Assembly: GCA_040751755.1 (NCBI GenBank)
Contig: JBFMHC010000035.1
Coordinates: 186,001-250,000, forward strand
Direction: 5' to 3'
DNA: 64,000 nucleotides
Source: PFJX01 sp040751755
GTDB taxonomy: Bacteria > Pseudomonadota > Gammaproteobacteria > Burkholderiales > Thiobacillaceae
The notes below the pieces were generated by a model. It was not told the origin of the DNA. It worked only from the letters and a program-made list of their open reading frames with translations, and made no database searches. The position numbers and the translations under genes were made by a program. Positions 1 to 13,517 of the stretch are shown here, piece by piece. Positions within the stretch are counted from its first letter, which is position 1. Each line of letters begins with the position of its first letter.

Positions 1-1185
1 CCGGGGATGTACATCCACGACCTCAACTGCACCTGGATGGACCACCCCTTCGTCAGCAACCGCTTCGAGGTGAGGGACGCCCAGCGCGTGCAGGAGATCC
101 GCGCCCTGGGCCTGCGCGAGGTGTACATCGATACGCAGAAGGGCCTGGACGTGGTCGACGCGCCCACGCAGGCGGAGGTGGATGCTCGTCTCGCCAAGGA
201 TATGGCCGCCATCGCCGCGACCCCCGCCGAGGAGACGCGGCGGGCCTCCCTGGCCGAGGAGGTGCGGCGCGCGCGCCTGCTGCACGGCGAGGCCAACCGC
301 GTGGTCAAGGGCATCCTGCATGACATCCGCCTGGGCCGGCAGGTCGAGCTGGAGCAGGTGGAGCCCCTGGTGGAGCGCATGGTCGATTCGATCTTCCGCA
401 ACCAGGACGCGCTGCTGCCCCTGGTGCGCCTGAAGGACCACGACAGCTACACCTTCCAGCATTCCGTCTCGGTGTGCGCGCTGCTCGTATCGTTCGCGCG
501 CGGCCTGGGCATGGAGCGCGCGCTGATCAAGGAGGTGGCGATCGGCGGCCTGCTGCACGACGTGGGCAAGGCCAAGGTGCCGGACGAGATCCTCAACAAG
601 CCCGCCAAGCTCACCGACGCCGAGTTCGCGAAGATGAAGTCGCACGTGGTGCAGAGCATCGTCATCCTGCAGAACACGCCGGGCATCAGCCAGATCGCCC
701 TCGACGTCGCCGGCCAGCACCACGAACGCTTCGACGGCAGCGGCTATCCCAACAAACTCAAGGGCGCGGAGATCTCGCTCTACGGCCGCATGGGGGCGAT
801 CGTCGACGTGTACGACGCCCTCACCTCGGACCGCGTCTATCACAAGGGCATGGCCCCCACCGCCGCCCTGGGGCGCCTGCTCGAATGGAGCAAATTCCAC
901 TTCGACCCGGAACTGGTGCGCGCCTATATCCGCGCCGTGGGCATCTACCCGACGGGCACCCTGGTGCGGCTGGAGAGCGGTCGCCTCGGCGTGGTGGTCG
1001 AGCAGCATGCCGACAAGCCCATGCAGCCCAAGGTGCGGGTGATGTTCCACGCCGTGCACCAGCACTACCTGCCGCCGGAACCGCTCGACCTCGCGCGGCC
1101 CGACTGCCAGGACCGGATCGTCGGCCACGAGGAATACGAGTCCTGGGGCATAGACCCGCAGCGCTGGCTGCCGCAGCTGGGCTGA
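1..1185 (+). CDS. HD-GYP domain c-di-GMP phosphodiesterase with DUF3391 N-terminus (5' partial)
   Basis: Predicted cytoplasmic phosphodiesterase that breaks down the second messenger c-di-GMP. An N-terminal DUF3391-like segment (MYIHDLNCTWMDHPF) precedes the HD-GYP domain. The metal-binding HD is in GLLHDVGK, about residue 180, followed by the HH of GQHHERFDGSGYP and the VDVYDALTSDR segment, so all catalytic motifs are present. The first ATG in the window is at base 7, but the frame is open to base 1 and the family normally has about ten residues ending in PG before MY(I/V)HDL. The codons before the ATG encode P-G, so the true start probably lies upstream of the window. It converges on the HDOD gene with a 10-bp gap. 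Confidence 0.93.
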   Translation, partial: PGMYIHDLNCTWMDHPFVSNRFEVRDAQRVQEIRALGLREVYIDTQKGLDVVDAPTQAEVDARLAKDMAAIAATPAEETRRASLAEEVRRARLLHGEANRVVKGILHDIRLGRQVELEQVEPLVERMVDSIFRNQDALLPLVRLKDHDSYTFQHSVSVCALLVSFARGLGMERALIKEVAIGGLLHDVGKAKVPDEILNKPAKLTDAEFAKMKSHVVQSIVILQNTPGISQIALDVAGQHHERFDGSGYPNKLKGAEISLYGRMGAIVDVYDALTSDRVYHKGMAPTAALGRLLEWSKFHFDPELVRAYIRAVGIYPTGTLVRLESGRLGVVVEQHADKPMQPKVRVMFHAVHQHYLPPEPLDLARPDCQDRIVGHEEYESWGIDPQRWLPQLG

Positions 1186-1195
1186 AGCGCGGCGC

Positions 1196-2044
1196 TCAGG
1201 CCGCCTGCAGGCGCACCTCCGCCTCCAGGTCGATGAGGTCCGCCTCGGAGAGGCCGAGGCGCTGCATGCAGGCCGCCTGCCAGGCGTCCTCCCAGGCCGG
1301 GTCGGGTTCCTGGCGCGCCAGCTGGCGCACGTGGCAGGCGAAGTTCAGCACCGCGCACAGGCGCGCCACGTCCTCGCCGATCCCCGCCTCCGCGAGCTCC
1401 GCCGCGCCCGCCGCATGGTGGTGGCGGATCGCCTGGGCGATGTTCTCCGGCAGTTGCCAGTTCTTCGCCACCGTCTGCCCCAGCACGGTGTGGTCCATGC
1501 CATGCGCCAGGTCGAGCGCCGGGATGTCCGGCCAGGGCGCCTGCCGCAGCGCCTCGCCGTAGGCCGGCAGGCGCTTTGCCAGCAGGGCCAGGCCGCAGTC
1601 GTGGAACATGCCCAGGGAATAGGCCTGGTCCGGGCTGACGCCGCGCTGACGCAACTGCTTCGCCGCCAGCATGGCGTAGCCGGCGATCTCGCCGCTGCGC
1701 TGCCAGAGGGTCTCCAGGGCCGCGTTCTGGGTGGCGTCGCCGAGCGCCTCGCGCAGGGCGATGCCGCGCAGGATCGCCAGGGTGGGGGCGATGCCGAGCA
1801 GGGTGATGGCGCGCTCCACCGTGTCCACCTTGGCGCGCAGGCCGAACACCGGCGAGCCGACGACGCGGAACACCGCGCCGCTCAAGGCGCCGTCCCTGGC
1901 GATCACGCGCGCCACCTCGGCGGCGCCGACGTCCGGGTCGCGCAGCAGGGCCTGCAGCTTGAGCAGGACCTCCGGGATGGGCGGGATCTTGATGCCGCTG
2001 GCGAGGATGGCCTGGATGCGGGCGTTGTCTTTGCTGTCGGTCAT
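1196..2044 (-). CDS. HDOD domain protein
   Basis: A 282-residue HDOD protein, a non-catalytic relative of HD hydrolases usually found as a signalling or output module. The fold is recognisable from IPPIPEVLLKLQALLRDPD at the N-terminus, then AGYAMLAAKQL, SLGMFHDCGLALLAKRLP and VAKNWQLPENIAQAIRHHH. No separate receiver, GGDEF or kinase domain is fused to it. The start ATG (complement of 2042-2044) is the first in frame. It is convergent with the preceding HD-GYP gene, so the two are neighbours but not co-transcribed. Molecular target unknown. Confidence 0.88.
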   Translation of the reverse strand: MTDSKDNARIQAILASGIKIPPIPEVLLKLQALLRDPDVGAAEVARVIARDGALSGAVFRVVGSPVFGLRAKVDTVERAITLLGIAPTLAILRGIALREALGDATQNAALETLWQRSGEIAGYAMLAAKQLRQRGVSPDQAYSLGMFHDCGLALLAKRLPAYGEALRQAPWPDIPALDLAHGMDHTVLGQTVAKNWQLPENIAQAIRHHHAAGAAELAEAGIGEDVARLCAVLNFACHVRQLARQEPDPAWEDAWQAACMQRLGLSEADLIDLEAEVRLQAA

Positions 2045-2188
2045 GCGAAGGGCGGTGGGGCGGCGGGCTGGCCGCGACTATACCACCCGGCCGGCGGCGG
2101 CCCGGTGCCGCCCGGCGCGCCGGGAACACTGCTGGGGAAGGGCGTGTCGGTGTTAACCTTCACGGGTTAGCCCTTACCCGACCCTTCT

Positions 2189-4465
2189 ATGCTTTTGCGC
2201 CTGGGCCGCTCGGCCGCGAGACGCCCCTTGCTGGTGGTCCTGCTGGCGGCCGTGCTGGTCGCGTTGAGCGCCGTCTATAGCCTGGACGTGATGCGCCACC
2301 TCACCCTGTCGCCCGGCTGGGAGGTGCCCAAGAGCGGTTCCACCGAATCGGTGAACGTGCTGCGCGAGCGGCTGGGGCGTGACGATACCCAGGTGATCCT
2401 GCTGTTCCGCGCGCGCGCCGGGGTGCCCGAGGACGCCGGCCACCCGGCCTACCAGGCGGCGGTGGAGCGGGTGCTGGCGAACATCTCGCGCAATCCGGAC
2501 GTGCGCGGCGTCACCAGCTACCCGATGACCGCCGACGCGCGCCTGCGCTCCGAGGACGGCCGCATGTCCTACGCCATCGTCGAGCTGGACCGCAGCGACG
2601 ACGAGGGCATCGCCGCCTTCACGCGCCTGCGCGAACAGGCGCGAGGCGATGGCGTCGAGGTGCTGCTGGGCGGCGAGCTGGCCACCTATGTGGACATCCG
2701 CGAGCAGCTGGAACGCGACATCTGGCGCGCCGAGGTGGCGAGCTTCGTGGTCCTCGCCTTCCTCCTCGTCTGGGTGTTCGGCTCGCTCACCGCGGCGACC
2801 CTGCCGCTGATCGTCGGCGGCATCACCATCCTGCTCTCGGTGACCCTGCTCAAGCTGGTCACGCTGTTCGTCGACGTCTCGGTGTACGCCGCCAACGTGG
2901 TGTCCATGCTCGGTCTCGGCCTGGCCATCGACTACGGCCTGTTCGTCGTCTCGCGCTTCCGCGAGGAGCTGGCCAAGCCCGGCGCGGCGGTGGCGGAGAG
3001 CCTCGACGCCACCCTGGCGACCGCCGGGCGCACCGTGGTCTACAGCGGCCTCACCGTCGCCGCCAGCCTGTTCTGCCTGCTCATGCTGCCGCAGCGCTTC
3101 TTCCAGAACATGGGCCTGGCGGGGGGCATCTCGGTGGCCGCCGCCATGCTCACCTCGACCCTGCTGCTGCCGGCGCTGCTGGGCCTGCTCGGGCGGCGCG
3201 TCAACAGCCTCGCGCTGCCGGTGCTGGCCAGGCGCATCGCGCGCCCCGACGACCGCGGCGGCTGGTACCGCTTCAGCCACTTCGTGATGCGCCACGCCGG
3301 GGTGATCCTGCTCGCGGCGCTGGCCCTGCTGCTGTTCATGGGCCAGCCGGCGCGGCACATGCAGGTCGGCCCCTCGGATGCGCGCTCCCTGCCGGAGACC
3401 TCGCAGAGCCGCCAGGTACAGGAGATCCTCGACACACGCTTCCCGCACGCCGGCCTCTCGCCCCTGGTCCTGGCGGTGCACACCCAGGGGCCCGCGCACG
3501 CGCCGGCGGCGCTGGCCGGCCTGCACCAGCTGACGCGCGCGCTGCAGGGGCTGTCCGGGGTCACGCAGGTGAAGGGCCTGGTGAGCATCGACCCGACGCT
3601 GGCGCTGGCGGACTACGAGATGCTGTACCGCTACCCGGAGCAGTTCCCCTTCGCGCGCGACGCGCTGCAGACCTACGCCAGCGGCGACTACACGCAGCTG
3701 GTGGTCGACTACCGCATGCCGCCCAACTCGGAGGCGGCGCGCCAGCTGGTGACGAGGATCCGTGACCTGCCGCTGCCGGCGGGCCTGCGGGCGGTGCACG
3801 TGGGCGGCTTTCCCGCCTTCCATCTCGACTACCTCGACTCCCTCGCGGCGTGGGTGCCCTGGGTGATCCTGGCCATCGTCTCGGTGATCTTCGTGCTGCT
3901 GTTCCTCATGCTCGGCAGCCTGCTCATCCCCCTCAAGGCGGTGCTCACCAACCTGCTCTCGCTCTCCGCCACCTTCGGCGCCCTGGTGTGGATCTTCCAG
4001 GACGGCCACCTCGCCTGGCTGTTCGATTTCACGCCGCAGGGCAGCATGGACGGCACCATCCTGGTGCTGATCTTCGCCGCCGCCTTCGGCCTCTCGATCG
4101 ACTACGAGGTGTTCCTGCTCTCGCGCGTCAAGGAGATGCGCCAGCAAGTGGGCGACAACATGCAGGCGGTGGCGGCCGGCATGCAGAAGAGCGGCCCCAT
4201 CATCACCAGCGCCGCCCTGCTGATCGGCATCGTCCTCGGCGCCTTCGCCACCGGCGAGGTGGTGTTCATGAAGGCCATGGGGCTGGGGCTGTTGCTGTCG
4301 GTGATCGTCGATGCCACCCTGGTGCGCATGCTGCTGGTGCCGGCCACGCTGAAGCTGCTCGGGCGGCTCAACTGGTGGGCGCCCAGGCCCCTGCTGGCGC
4401 TGTACCGGCGCTTCCACCTGAGCGAACCGCAGTCCCGCCGCGTGGCGGCGGAGAAGGAGAGATGA
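2189..4465 (+). CDS. MMPL/RND-family inner-membrane transporter
   Basis: A 758-residue RND exporter of the MMPL type, probably moving lipids or hydrophobic molecules across the inner membrane using proton-motive force. It has the duplicated RND plan: an N-terminal membrane helix (residues 12-30), a periplasmic domain, then a bundle of helices (about 185-330) with GLAIDYGLFVVSRFREEL. A second periplasmic domain and second bundle (about 545-735) follow, with AFGLSIDYEVFLLSRVKEM. The paired (G/S)xxIDYxxFxxSR motifs carry the conserved Asp-Tyr of MMPL proteins. Its TGA overlaps the ATG of the next gene (ATGA), so the two are translationally coupled. Confidence 0.92.
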   Translation: MLLRLGRSAARRPLLVVLLAAVLVALSAVYSLDVMRHLTLSPGWEVPKSGSTESVNVLRERLGRDDTQVILLFRARAGVPEDAGHPAYQAAVERVLANISRNPDVRGVTSYPMTADARLRSEDGRMSYAIVELDRSDDEGIAAFTRLREQARGDGVEVLLGGELATYVDIREQLERDIWRAEVASFVVLAFLLVWVFGSLTAATLPLIVGGITILLSVTLLKLVTLFVDVSVYAANVVSMLGLGLAIDYGLFVVSRFREELAKPGAAVAESLDATLATAGRTVVYSGLTVAASLFCLLMLPQRFFQNMGLAGGISVAAAMLTSTLLLPALLGLLGRRVNSLALPVLARRIARPDDRGGWYRFSHFVMRHAGVILLAALALLLFMGQPARHMQVGPSDARSLPETSQSRQVQEILDTRFPHAGLSPLVLAVHTQGPAHAPAALAGLHQLTRALQGLSGVTQVKGLVSIDPTLALADYEMLYRYPEQFPFARDALQTYASGDYTQLVVDYRMPPNSEAARQLVTRIRDLPLPAGLRAVHVGGFPAFHLDYLDSLAAWVPWVILAIVSVIFVLLFLMLGSLLIPLKAVLTNLLSLSATFGALVWIFQDGHLAWLFDFTPQGSMDGTILVLIFAAAFGLSIDYEVFLLSRVKEMRQQVGDNMQAVAAGMQKSGPIITSAALLIGIVLGAFATGEVVFMKAMGLGLLLSVIVDATLVRMLLVPATLKLLGRLNWWAPRPLLALYRRFHLSEPQSRRVAAEKER

Positions 4466-5253
4466 TGCGTATGCATGCCCCATTGCCGCTGTGTTGCGGC
4501 CTGTTCGTCCTCATGGCCTCGCTGGCCCCCGCGGCGCGCGCCGACCTGACCCTGAACGGGCGCAGCACCGTGCTGGCCATGGGCATGCAGGGGGCGGGCA
4601 AGGAGAAGGTCTGGCTGGACCGCACCCTGATCCGCCGCGACCTCATGGACCGCGGCAAGGCCTATTCCAACCTCTTCGACCTGAAGGCGCGCGAGGTCAC
4701 GGTGCTCGACCACTCCCTGCGCACCGCCACGGTCTTCGCCACCGGCATGCTCAAGGATCAGCCCGACGCGACGGTGGACGGCAAGGCGATCCAGTTGGAG
4801 CTGAAGCCGACCGGCCGCAGCCACACGCTGCAGAAATGGCCCTGCGCCGAACACACACTGGACCTGCGGATGCCCGCCGAGATCGGCGGCGAGCGGCTCA
4901 CCTTCGAGATGGAGGGCACGGTCTGGCTGGCGCGCAACACCGCGGAACAGAAGGAGACCGCCGCCGCGCTGAGGCTGATGCAGGAGCCCGACTTCTACCT
5001 GGGGGTGCCCGCCTTCGCCAAGGCCTCGCCGGTGCAGGCGCGCGGCATCAGCGAGGCGATCCGCCGCATCGCCCCCCTGGGGCTGTTGTGCAGCGTCGAC
5101 GTCGCCCTGAAGTACGAGGGCACGGGCCGCGCCGCCGCCCTGTCGAGGAAGATGGCCAGCCGCCTCAGCCTGACCTTCGACGATTACAGCACCGAGCCCA
5201 TTCCCAAGGGCACCTTCGACGTGCCGGCCGGCTACCGGGTGACGCGGCAGTAG
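4462..5253 (+). CDS. Exported DUF4412/LolA-like protein partner of the MMPL transporter
   Basis: A 263-residue exported protein of unconfirmed function. A Sec signal peptide (hydrophobic CCGLFVLMASLAP, predicted cut after ARA) is followed by a soluble domain starting DLTLNGRSTVLAMGMQG. The outline resembles DUF4412/LolA-like beta folds that bind hydrophobic ligands, but I base this on general appearance only. The start is set by the ATGA overlap with the MMPL gene; a second ATG follows directly and a third two codons later. Coupling to an MMPL exporter suggests it accepts or chaperones the exported substrate in the periplasm (inference). It ends 17 bp before the convergent kinase gene. Confidence 0.75.
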   Translation: MMRMHAPLPLCCGLFVLMASLAPAARADLTLNGRSTVLAMGMQGAGKEKVWLDRTLIRRDLMDRGKAYSNLFDLKAREVTVLDHSLRTATVFATGMLKDQPDATVDGKAIQLELKPTGRSHTLQKWPCAEHTLDLRMPAEIGGERLTFEMEGTVWLARNTAEQKETAAALRLMQEPDFYLGVPAFAKASPVQARGISEAIRRIAPLGLLCSVDVALKYEGTGRAAALSRKMASRLSLTFDDYSTEPIPKGTFDVPAGYRVTRQ

Positions 5254-5270
5254 CCCCGCGTCGCCGCGCC

Positions 5271-7863
5271 TCAGCGCCGGCGTGCCCACATGAGGATGGT
5301 GGCGATCAGTTCGTCGCGCTCCAGGGGCTTGCTGAGCTGGTCCGCCATGCCCGCCTGCAGGCACTTTTCCCGCTCCTCGGGGAGGGCGTGCGCGGTCTGG
5401 CCGACCACGTTGAGCTCCGGGTCGATGGCGTGGATCGCCCGCGTGGCGTCGTAGCCGTTCATCTCCGGCATCTGCACGTCCATCAGCACCAGATCGAAGC
5501 CGTCCGGCCCCGCCGCGCGCACCGCCTCCACCGCCTGGCGGCCGTCGCCCACCAGGGTGAGCGCGCCGCCCTCGCCGGCCAGCAGCTCCTGGATCACCAT
5601 GCGGTTGATCTCGTTGTCCTCGGCGACCAGCAGTCTCAGCCCGGCGAGGCTGGGCGCGGCATCTCCGGCATCCTCGGGCGCGGTGCCCGGCACCGTGGTC
5701 GGCGCGGCGGTCGGCTCAGGTGCGGCCGGGCAGGGCAGACGCACCTCGAAGACGCTGCCCTTGCCGGGACTGCTCTCGACCCGCAGCTCGCCCCCCATCA
5801 ACCCGACCAGCTGCTTGCTGATCGGCAGGCCCAGGCCGGTGCCGCCGAACCGGCGCGTGGTCGAGGCGTCCGCCTGGGTGAAGGGCTGGAAGACCTGCCG
5901 CAACAGCGCCGGCGACATGCCGATGCCGGTGTCGGCGACGCGCAGCACCAGGGTGTCCGCCTCGCGCGCGGCGGCGAGCACGACCTCGCCGCTGGCCGTG
6001 AACTTCACCGCGTTGCCGAGCAGGTTGAGCAGGACCTGCTGCAGCCGCAGCGGATCGCCCAGGGTGGCGGCGGGCAGGTCCGGGGCGCACGTCAGCTGCA
6101 GCGCCAGGCCCTTTTCCCGCGCCGTGCCGCGCACCAGCTCCAGGCACTCGCGCAGCAGCGGCTCGATGGCGAAGGGGATGTGCTCGGTCTTCAGCCGCCC
6201 GGCCTCGATCTTGGAGAAGTCGAGGATGTCGTTGATGACATTGAGCAGCAGGCGGCCCGAGTGGATGATCTTGTCGAAGGCCTCGCTCGCCTTGCCGCGG
6301 CCCGCGCTGGCGCGCAGGCCGATCTCGGCGAAGCCCAGCACGCCGTTGAGCGGGGTGCGCAGCTCGTGGCTCATGTTGGCGAGGAACTCGCTCTTCGCGT
6401 GCGCCAGGCGTTCGGCGCGGTCGCGCGCCTCCTCCAGTTCCGCGGTGCGCGCCGCCACCATGCCCTCCAGGCCCTCCTGGTACTGGCGCAGCATCTCCTC
6501 ATGGCGCTTGCGCTCGGTGATGTCGCGGCAGGAGCCGAACAGCCTGCCGTCCGGCAGGGTCACCGCGTTCACCTCCACCGGCACCGTCTCGCCGTGCTTG
6601 TCCACCAGCTGGTACTCGCCGTGCAGCTCGCCGCCGGCCACCAGCTTCTCCTCGATGTCCCGCGTCGCCTGCGGCCAGAACATCACCGAGGTGATGTCGA
6701 GGATCGTGCGCGCCCGCAGTTCCTCGGCGCTGTAGCCGAGGAGGGCGCAGGCGCGCCGGTTGGCGTACTCGATCCGCCCCTGCCGGCTGGCGATGAACAC
6801 CGCGTCGGCGGCATGGTCGAGGATCTGCCGCAGGTTCGCCTCCGAGTGCGCCACCAGGGCCGCGCGCGCCAGGCGTTGGCGCTGGCTGAGCAGCACGACC
6901 ACGACGCCGGCGCAGAGGAGCGCGAGCAGCACCCCCGCGCCGGTCGCCCAGGCGAGGGCGCGCAGCCGCGCCAGGGCCTCCTCCTGGTCCACCTTCGCGA
7001 CCAGCATCCAGTCGGTGCCGGGGATGGGGGTGGTGGCGGCGATCACGGGGATGCCGGCGTAGTCCTCGCCGACGACGAATGGCTCCCCGCGCAGGGCGCG
7101 CGCGCTCGGCAGTCCCGGCGCGGAGAGCGGGAGGCTGAGCCGCAGCGCCGCGTCGGACCGGTGCCGCAGTTCGTTGAGGAACAGCACGCGCCCACCCTCG
7201 TGCCGGACCAGCAGGCTCTCCCCGGTCCGCGATGGCAGCGGCCAGGACCTCAGCAGCGGATACAGGGAGCGCGCGGGGTCGACGTCGAAGTACAGGAGGT
7301 ATCCGCCCGCGGCGTGAATGACCGCCATGAAGCCCATGTCGACGTATCCCTCGGCGTGCCGGTGCAGGTCGATCATCTGCACCTGTCCCGTGGCCAGGGC
7401 GCCGGTCATGGCCACGCGGTAGGCCGGCAAGGCGAATTTGCCGGGGTCGCCGTGCGGATGCGGTGCGCCGGCGGTCTGGCTGCTGAGCACGATCCGCCCC
7501 CGCGCGTCGAGGATGTGGACGGCCTGGTAGCCGTAGAGGCTGGAGAGGTTGGCGAGGTGCCTGGCCAGGCGCGCGCGGCTGGCCGGGTCGCCGGCCAGGG
7601 CCTCAGCCAGCCCGGCGGCGATCAAGGGGTCGCGTGCCGCCACCTCGCAGTCACCCTCGCGTTCTCGCAGCCAGGACGCGATCGCCTCGCGCTTCAGCTC
7701 GGCGACGGCCTGCAGGTTTTCGTGCACCTCGCGCTGCGTGGCATCGGTCAGGCGCAGGTAGAGCACCATGCCGCCCAGCAGGATGAACAGGGCGAGGGAC
7801 GCGAAGAGGGCCAGCGGCGGCCACTCGCCCACCCGCAACAGGCGCCTGGCGCGTGCTGGCAGG

Positions 7864-7871
<8 letters not shown>
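5271..7871 (-). CDS. Membrane hybrid sensor histidine kinase (dCACHE-PAS-HisKA-HATPase-REC)
   Basis: An 866-residue hybrid kinase. Two transmembrane helices (about residues 20-42 and 313-333) enclose a periplasmic dCACHE-like sensor. A PAS domain (about 350-460) and a short coiled coil follow. The HisKA box is FLANMSHELRTPLNGVLGF, the ATPase domain has the N, G1 and G2 boxes (LLNLLGNAVKFT, DTGIGM, GTGLGLPI), and the C-terminal receiver carries its phospho-acceptor Asp in LVLMDVQMPEMNGYDA. No HPt domain is fused, so the phosphate may pass to the HPt of the upstream kinase. The start is ATG 7871, next to GTG 7874, and overlaps the end of the upstream gene. Last gene of a three-gene minus-strand operon. 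Confidence 0.93.
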
Positions 7872-11317
<3,446 letters not shown>

Positions 11318-11327
11318 GCATGGGCTC

Positions 11328-12557
11328 CTAGATCATGCCCTGGGCGCGCATGCTGTCGAGCTTGTGTGCCAGGGTCGCCTCGTCGTCGTCGAACCGGCGC
11401 AGGATCTCCACGCAGGTGTCCTGGTTGGCGAGGAAGGCCTCCACCACCGCAGGGTCGAAATGGCTGCCGCTGCCCTCGCGGATGATCCGCACCGACTCCT
11501 CCACGCTCATCGGCGGCTTGTAGACGCGCCGGCTCGCGAGGGCGTCGAACACGTCCGCCACCGCCATGATGCGCGCGGGGATGGGGATGGCCTCGCCGGC
11601 CAGACCGTCAGGATAGCCGCTGCCGTCCCACTTCTCGTGGTGCCAGCGGGCGATCGCCTTGGCCACGGCGAGGAAGGCGAGCGGGGCGCGCTCGAACTCG
11701 CGGATGGCCTGCGCGGGGTCGTGGCCGTCGAGCGCGCAGTGGCCCTGCAGGAGCGCGTATTCCTCCTCGCTGGTCTCCGAGCGCAGGGCCATGTCGATGG
11801 CGTCGCTGCCGAACTGGCTGTGTCGCCGCATGATCGTCAGTTCCTCGCCGTCCAGCCGGCCCGGCTTGAGGAGGATGGCATCGGGGATGCCGACCTTGCC
11901 GATGTCGTGCAGGGGCGCCGCCTTGGTGATCAGCTGCGACATGGCGGGGGTGAGGCAGCCCGCGAAGCGGGGATGGCGGCTAAGGTGTTCCGCGATGACG
12001 CCGACATAGCCCTGGGTGCGGCGGATGTGGTGGCCGGTCTCCATGTCGCGCATCTCCGCCAGGCTGGCCAGGGAGCGGATGCTGGTGTCCTGGATCAGCA
12101 GGTTTTCGCGCATGCGGCGAGCGATCTCGCTCTCCAGCCAGGCGTTCTTGTCGGCCAGCCAGTCGCGCGCCTGCTTCAGTTCCAGGTGCGCCTTCACGCG
12201 CGCCAGGACGATGGCCGGACGGATGGGCTTGGTGATGTAGTCGACCGCGCCCAGGGCGAGGCCGCGCTCCTCGTCCTCGTCGGCATCCAGGGCGGTGACG
12301 AAGATCACCGGGATGTCGCGCGTGGCAGGGTCCCCGCGCAGCCGGTCCAGCACCGTGTAGCCGTCCATCTCCGGCATCATGACGTCGAGCAGGATCAGGT
12401 CCGGATGCGGCGCGCGCGCGGCGATGGCGAGCGCGCGCGTGCCCGAGTTGGCTACCTGCACGCGATAGCGCGGCTGCAGCAGGCCGCCCAGGACGGCGAG
12501 GTTTTCCGGCGTGTCGTCCACCACCAGGATGGCGGGCGGCGTGGCTGTCTCTGGCAT
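11328..12557 (-). CDS. Response regulator with HD-GYP phosphodiesterase output (RpfG type)
   Basis: A 409-residue response regulator predicted to hydrolyse c-di-GMP when phosphorylated. The N-terminal receiver starts AILVVDDTPENLAVLGG with its Asp in LILLDVMMPEMDGYTV and the conserved Lys in YITKPIRP. After a linker comes an HD-GYP domain with APLHDIGKVGIPD, KWDGSGYPDGLAGEAIP and AVADVFDALASRRVYK. A longer in-frame ORF begins at 12602, but ATG 12557 is preferred because AAGGA lies a few bases upstream and the receiver begins directly after it. First gene of the operon with the two hybrid kinases, which are its likely phosphodonors. Confidence 0.92.
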   Translation of the reverse strand: MPETATPPAILVVDDTPENLAVLGGLLQPRYRVQVANSGTRALAIAARAPHPDLILLDVMMPEMDGYTVLDRLRGDPATRDIPVIFVTALDADEDEERGLALGAVDYITKPIRPAIVLARVKAHLELKQARDWLADKNAWLESEIARRMRENLLIQDTSIRSLASLAEMRDMETGHHIRRTQGYVGVIAEHLSRHPRFAGCLTPAMSQLITKAAPLHDIGKVGIPDAILLKPGRLDGEELTIMRRHSQFGSDAIDMALRSETSEEEYALLQGHCALDGHDPAQAIREFERAPLAFLAVAKAIARWHHEKWDGSGYPDGLAGEAIPIPARIMAVADVFDALASRRVYKPPMSVEESVRIIREGSGSHFDPAVVEAFLANQDTCVEILRRFDDDEATLAHKLDSMRAQGMI

Positions 12558-12727
12558 GGAGATCCTTTTTTGCGCGGGCGGTCGGCGCCTGCGTCCGATC
12601 ACTGGTTAACGGCCCGAAGCGGGCACGGCTTTAGGCTCCTTTCAAGCAAATTCCGGTGCGTGTTTCCAGGTCTGCTGCGCGAGCAAGTCAGGCCGCGCGG
12701 CGGATTGTCCGCGGAGGGTGTTTTTTG

Positions 12728-12755
12728 TTGACGCGCGGCACCTCGGCGGCATAGC
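12728..12755 (+). promoter_or_regulatory. Candidate sigma-70 promoter
   Basis: TTGACG at 12728-12733 is a good -35 element. CATAGC at 12750-12755 is a weak -10 at 16-bp spacing. It sits about 30 bp before the ATG of the exported protein and faces that gene in the divergent interval 12558-12785. Seen by pattern only. Confidence 0.35.
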
Positions 12756-12785
12756 TTGGCTACCTGGACATCAAGGTCTGCAACC

Positions 12786-13502
12786 ATGCAATTCAGCCTA
12801 GACAAACTTTCCCGGATGCTGCTGCTTTCCTGCGCGGCCACGCTTCTCATCACCGTCTCCCCCCATGGGGAGGCCGCGCAGGCCCGGCCTGCGCCCGGCG
12901 CGAGCGAGGCGCGGGCGGCGGGCGCGGCGCCCGCGCGCAAGGCGCGCGTAAAGCGGCCGGCCAAGAAGCCGACGGTGAAGAAGTCGACGGTGACGAAGTC
13001 GAAAAAGAGGCCCGGCACGCTCGCGCAGGGCGACGCCGCGCCGGCCATCGAGGCCGGGGCGCCCGTGGCGGCGCTGCCGCAGGCAGCGGCAGCGCCCGTC
13101 GTCGCCGTCGCTTCCACCGCCGCTCCCGCCGCCCCCGCGCCCTCCTGGGGCCAGCCCTTCGCGGCGCGCGAGTATGTACCGCGCCCCAATCCCTATCTGC
13201 CGGCGCCGTCGGCCCCCGCCGCGGTTTCGCCCGCGCCGGCGGGCGGCGCGGCACCGCCCCAGGGCATGCGGCTGGCGCTGCCGCAGATCCCCCTGTTCGA
13301 GCAGTCCATCCTGCCGAAGGTCAAGACGGTCTACCCGACCGGCGAGAAACCCCTGGTGGTGGTGACCTTCAAGTGCCCCACCGAACTGGTGGGGATCGAC
13401 ACGCCGTCGACCGTGATCCTGCACAAGGCCATCAACGGCGGCATGGATCTGGTCAACCGCACCAATCTGCTGTCCTTCAACATGCAGCAGGTCTGCCAGT
13501 AA
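12786..13502 (+). CDS. Exported protein of unknown function, Ala/Pro/Lys-rich linker
   Basis: A 238-residue protein I do not recognise. It has an N-terminal signal sequence (MLLLSCAATLLITVSP), a long low-complexity stretch rich in Ala, Pro and Lys (residues about 30-120, including KKPTVKKSTVTKSKKRPG), and a compact C-terminal part from LPQIPLFEQSILPKVKTVYP onward with two Cys (FKCPTELVG and the terminal QQVCQ). The Lys-rich linker could contact peptidoglycan, LPS or nucleic acid; this is a guess. ATG 12786 is chosen over the in-frame start at 12756 because it directly precedes the signal sequence. It lies 15 bp before the TatD-type gene and may be co-transcribed. Confidence 0.7.
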   Translation: MQFSLDKLSRMLLLSCAATLLITVSPHGEAAQARPAPGASEARAAGAAPARKARVKRPAKKPTVKKSTVTKSKKRPGTLAQGDAAPAIEAGAPVAALPQAAAAPVVAVASTAAPAAPAPSWGQPFAAREYVPRPNPYLPAPSAPAAVSPAPAGGAAPPQGMRLALPQIPLFEQSILPKVKTVYPTGEKPLVVVTFKCPTELVGIDTPSTVILHKAINGGMDLVNRTNLLSFNMQQVCQ

Positions 13503-13517
13503 GGGGCCGGGCGGCCG

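Noticed and set aside
2174..4483. A 769-codon minus-strand frame opposite the MMPL transporter
   Set aside because: Rich in Q, H, R and A without any domain; the plus strand has the complete transporter with paired IDY motifs.
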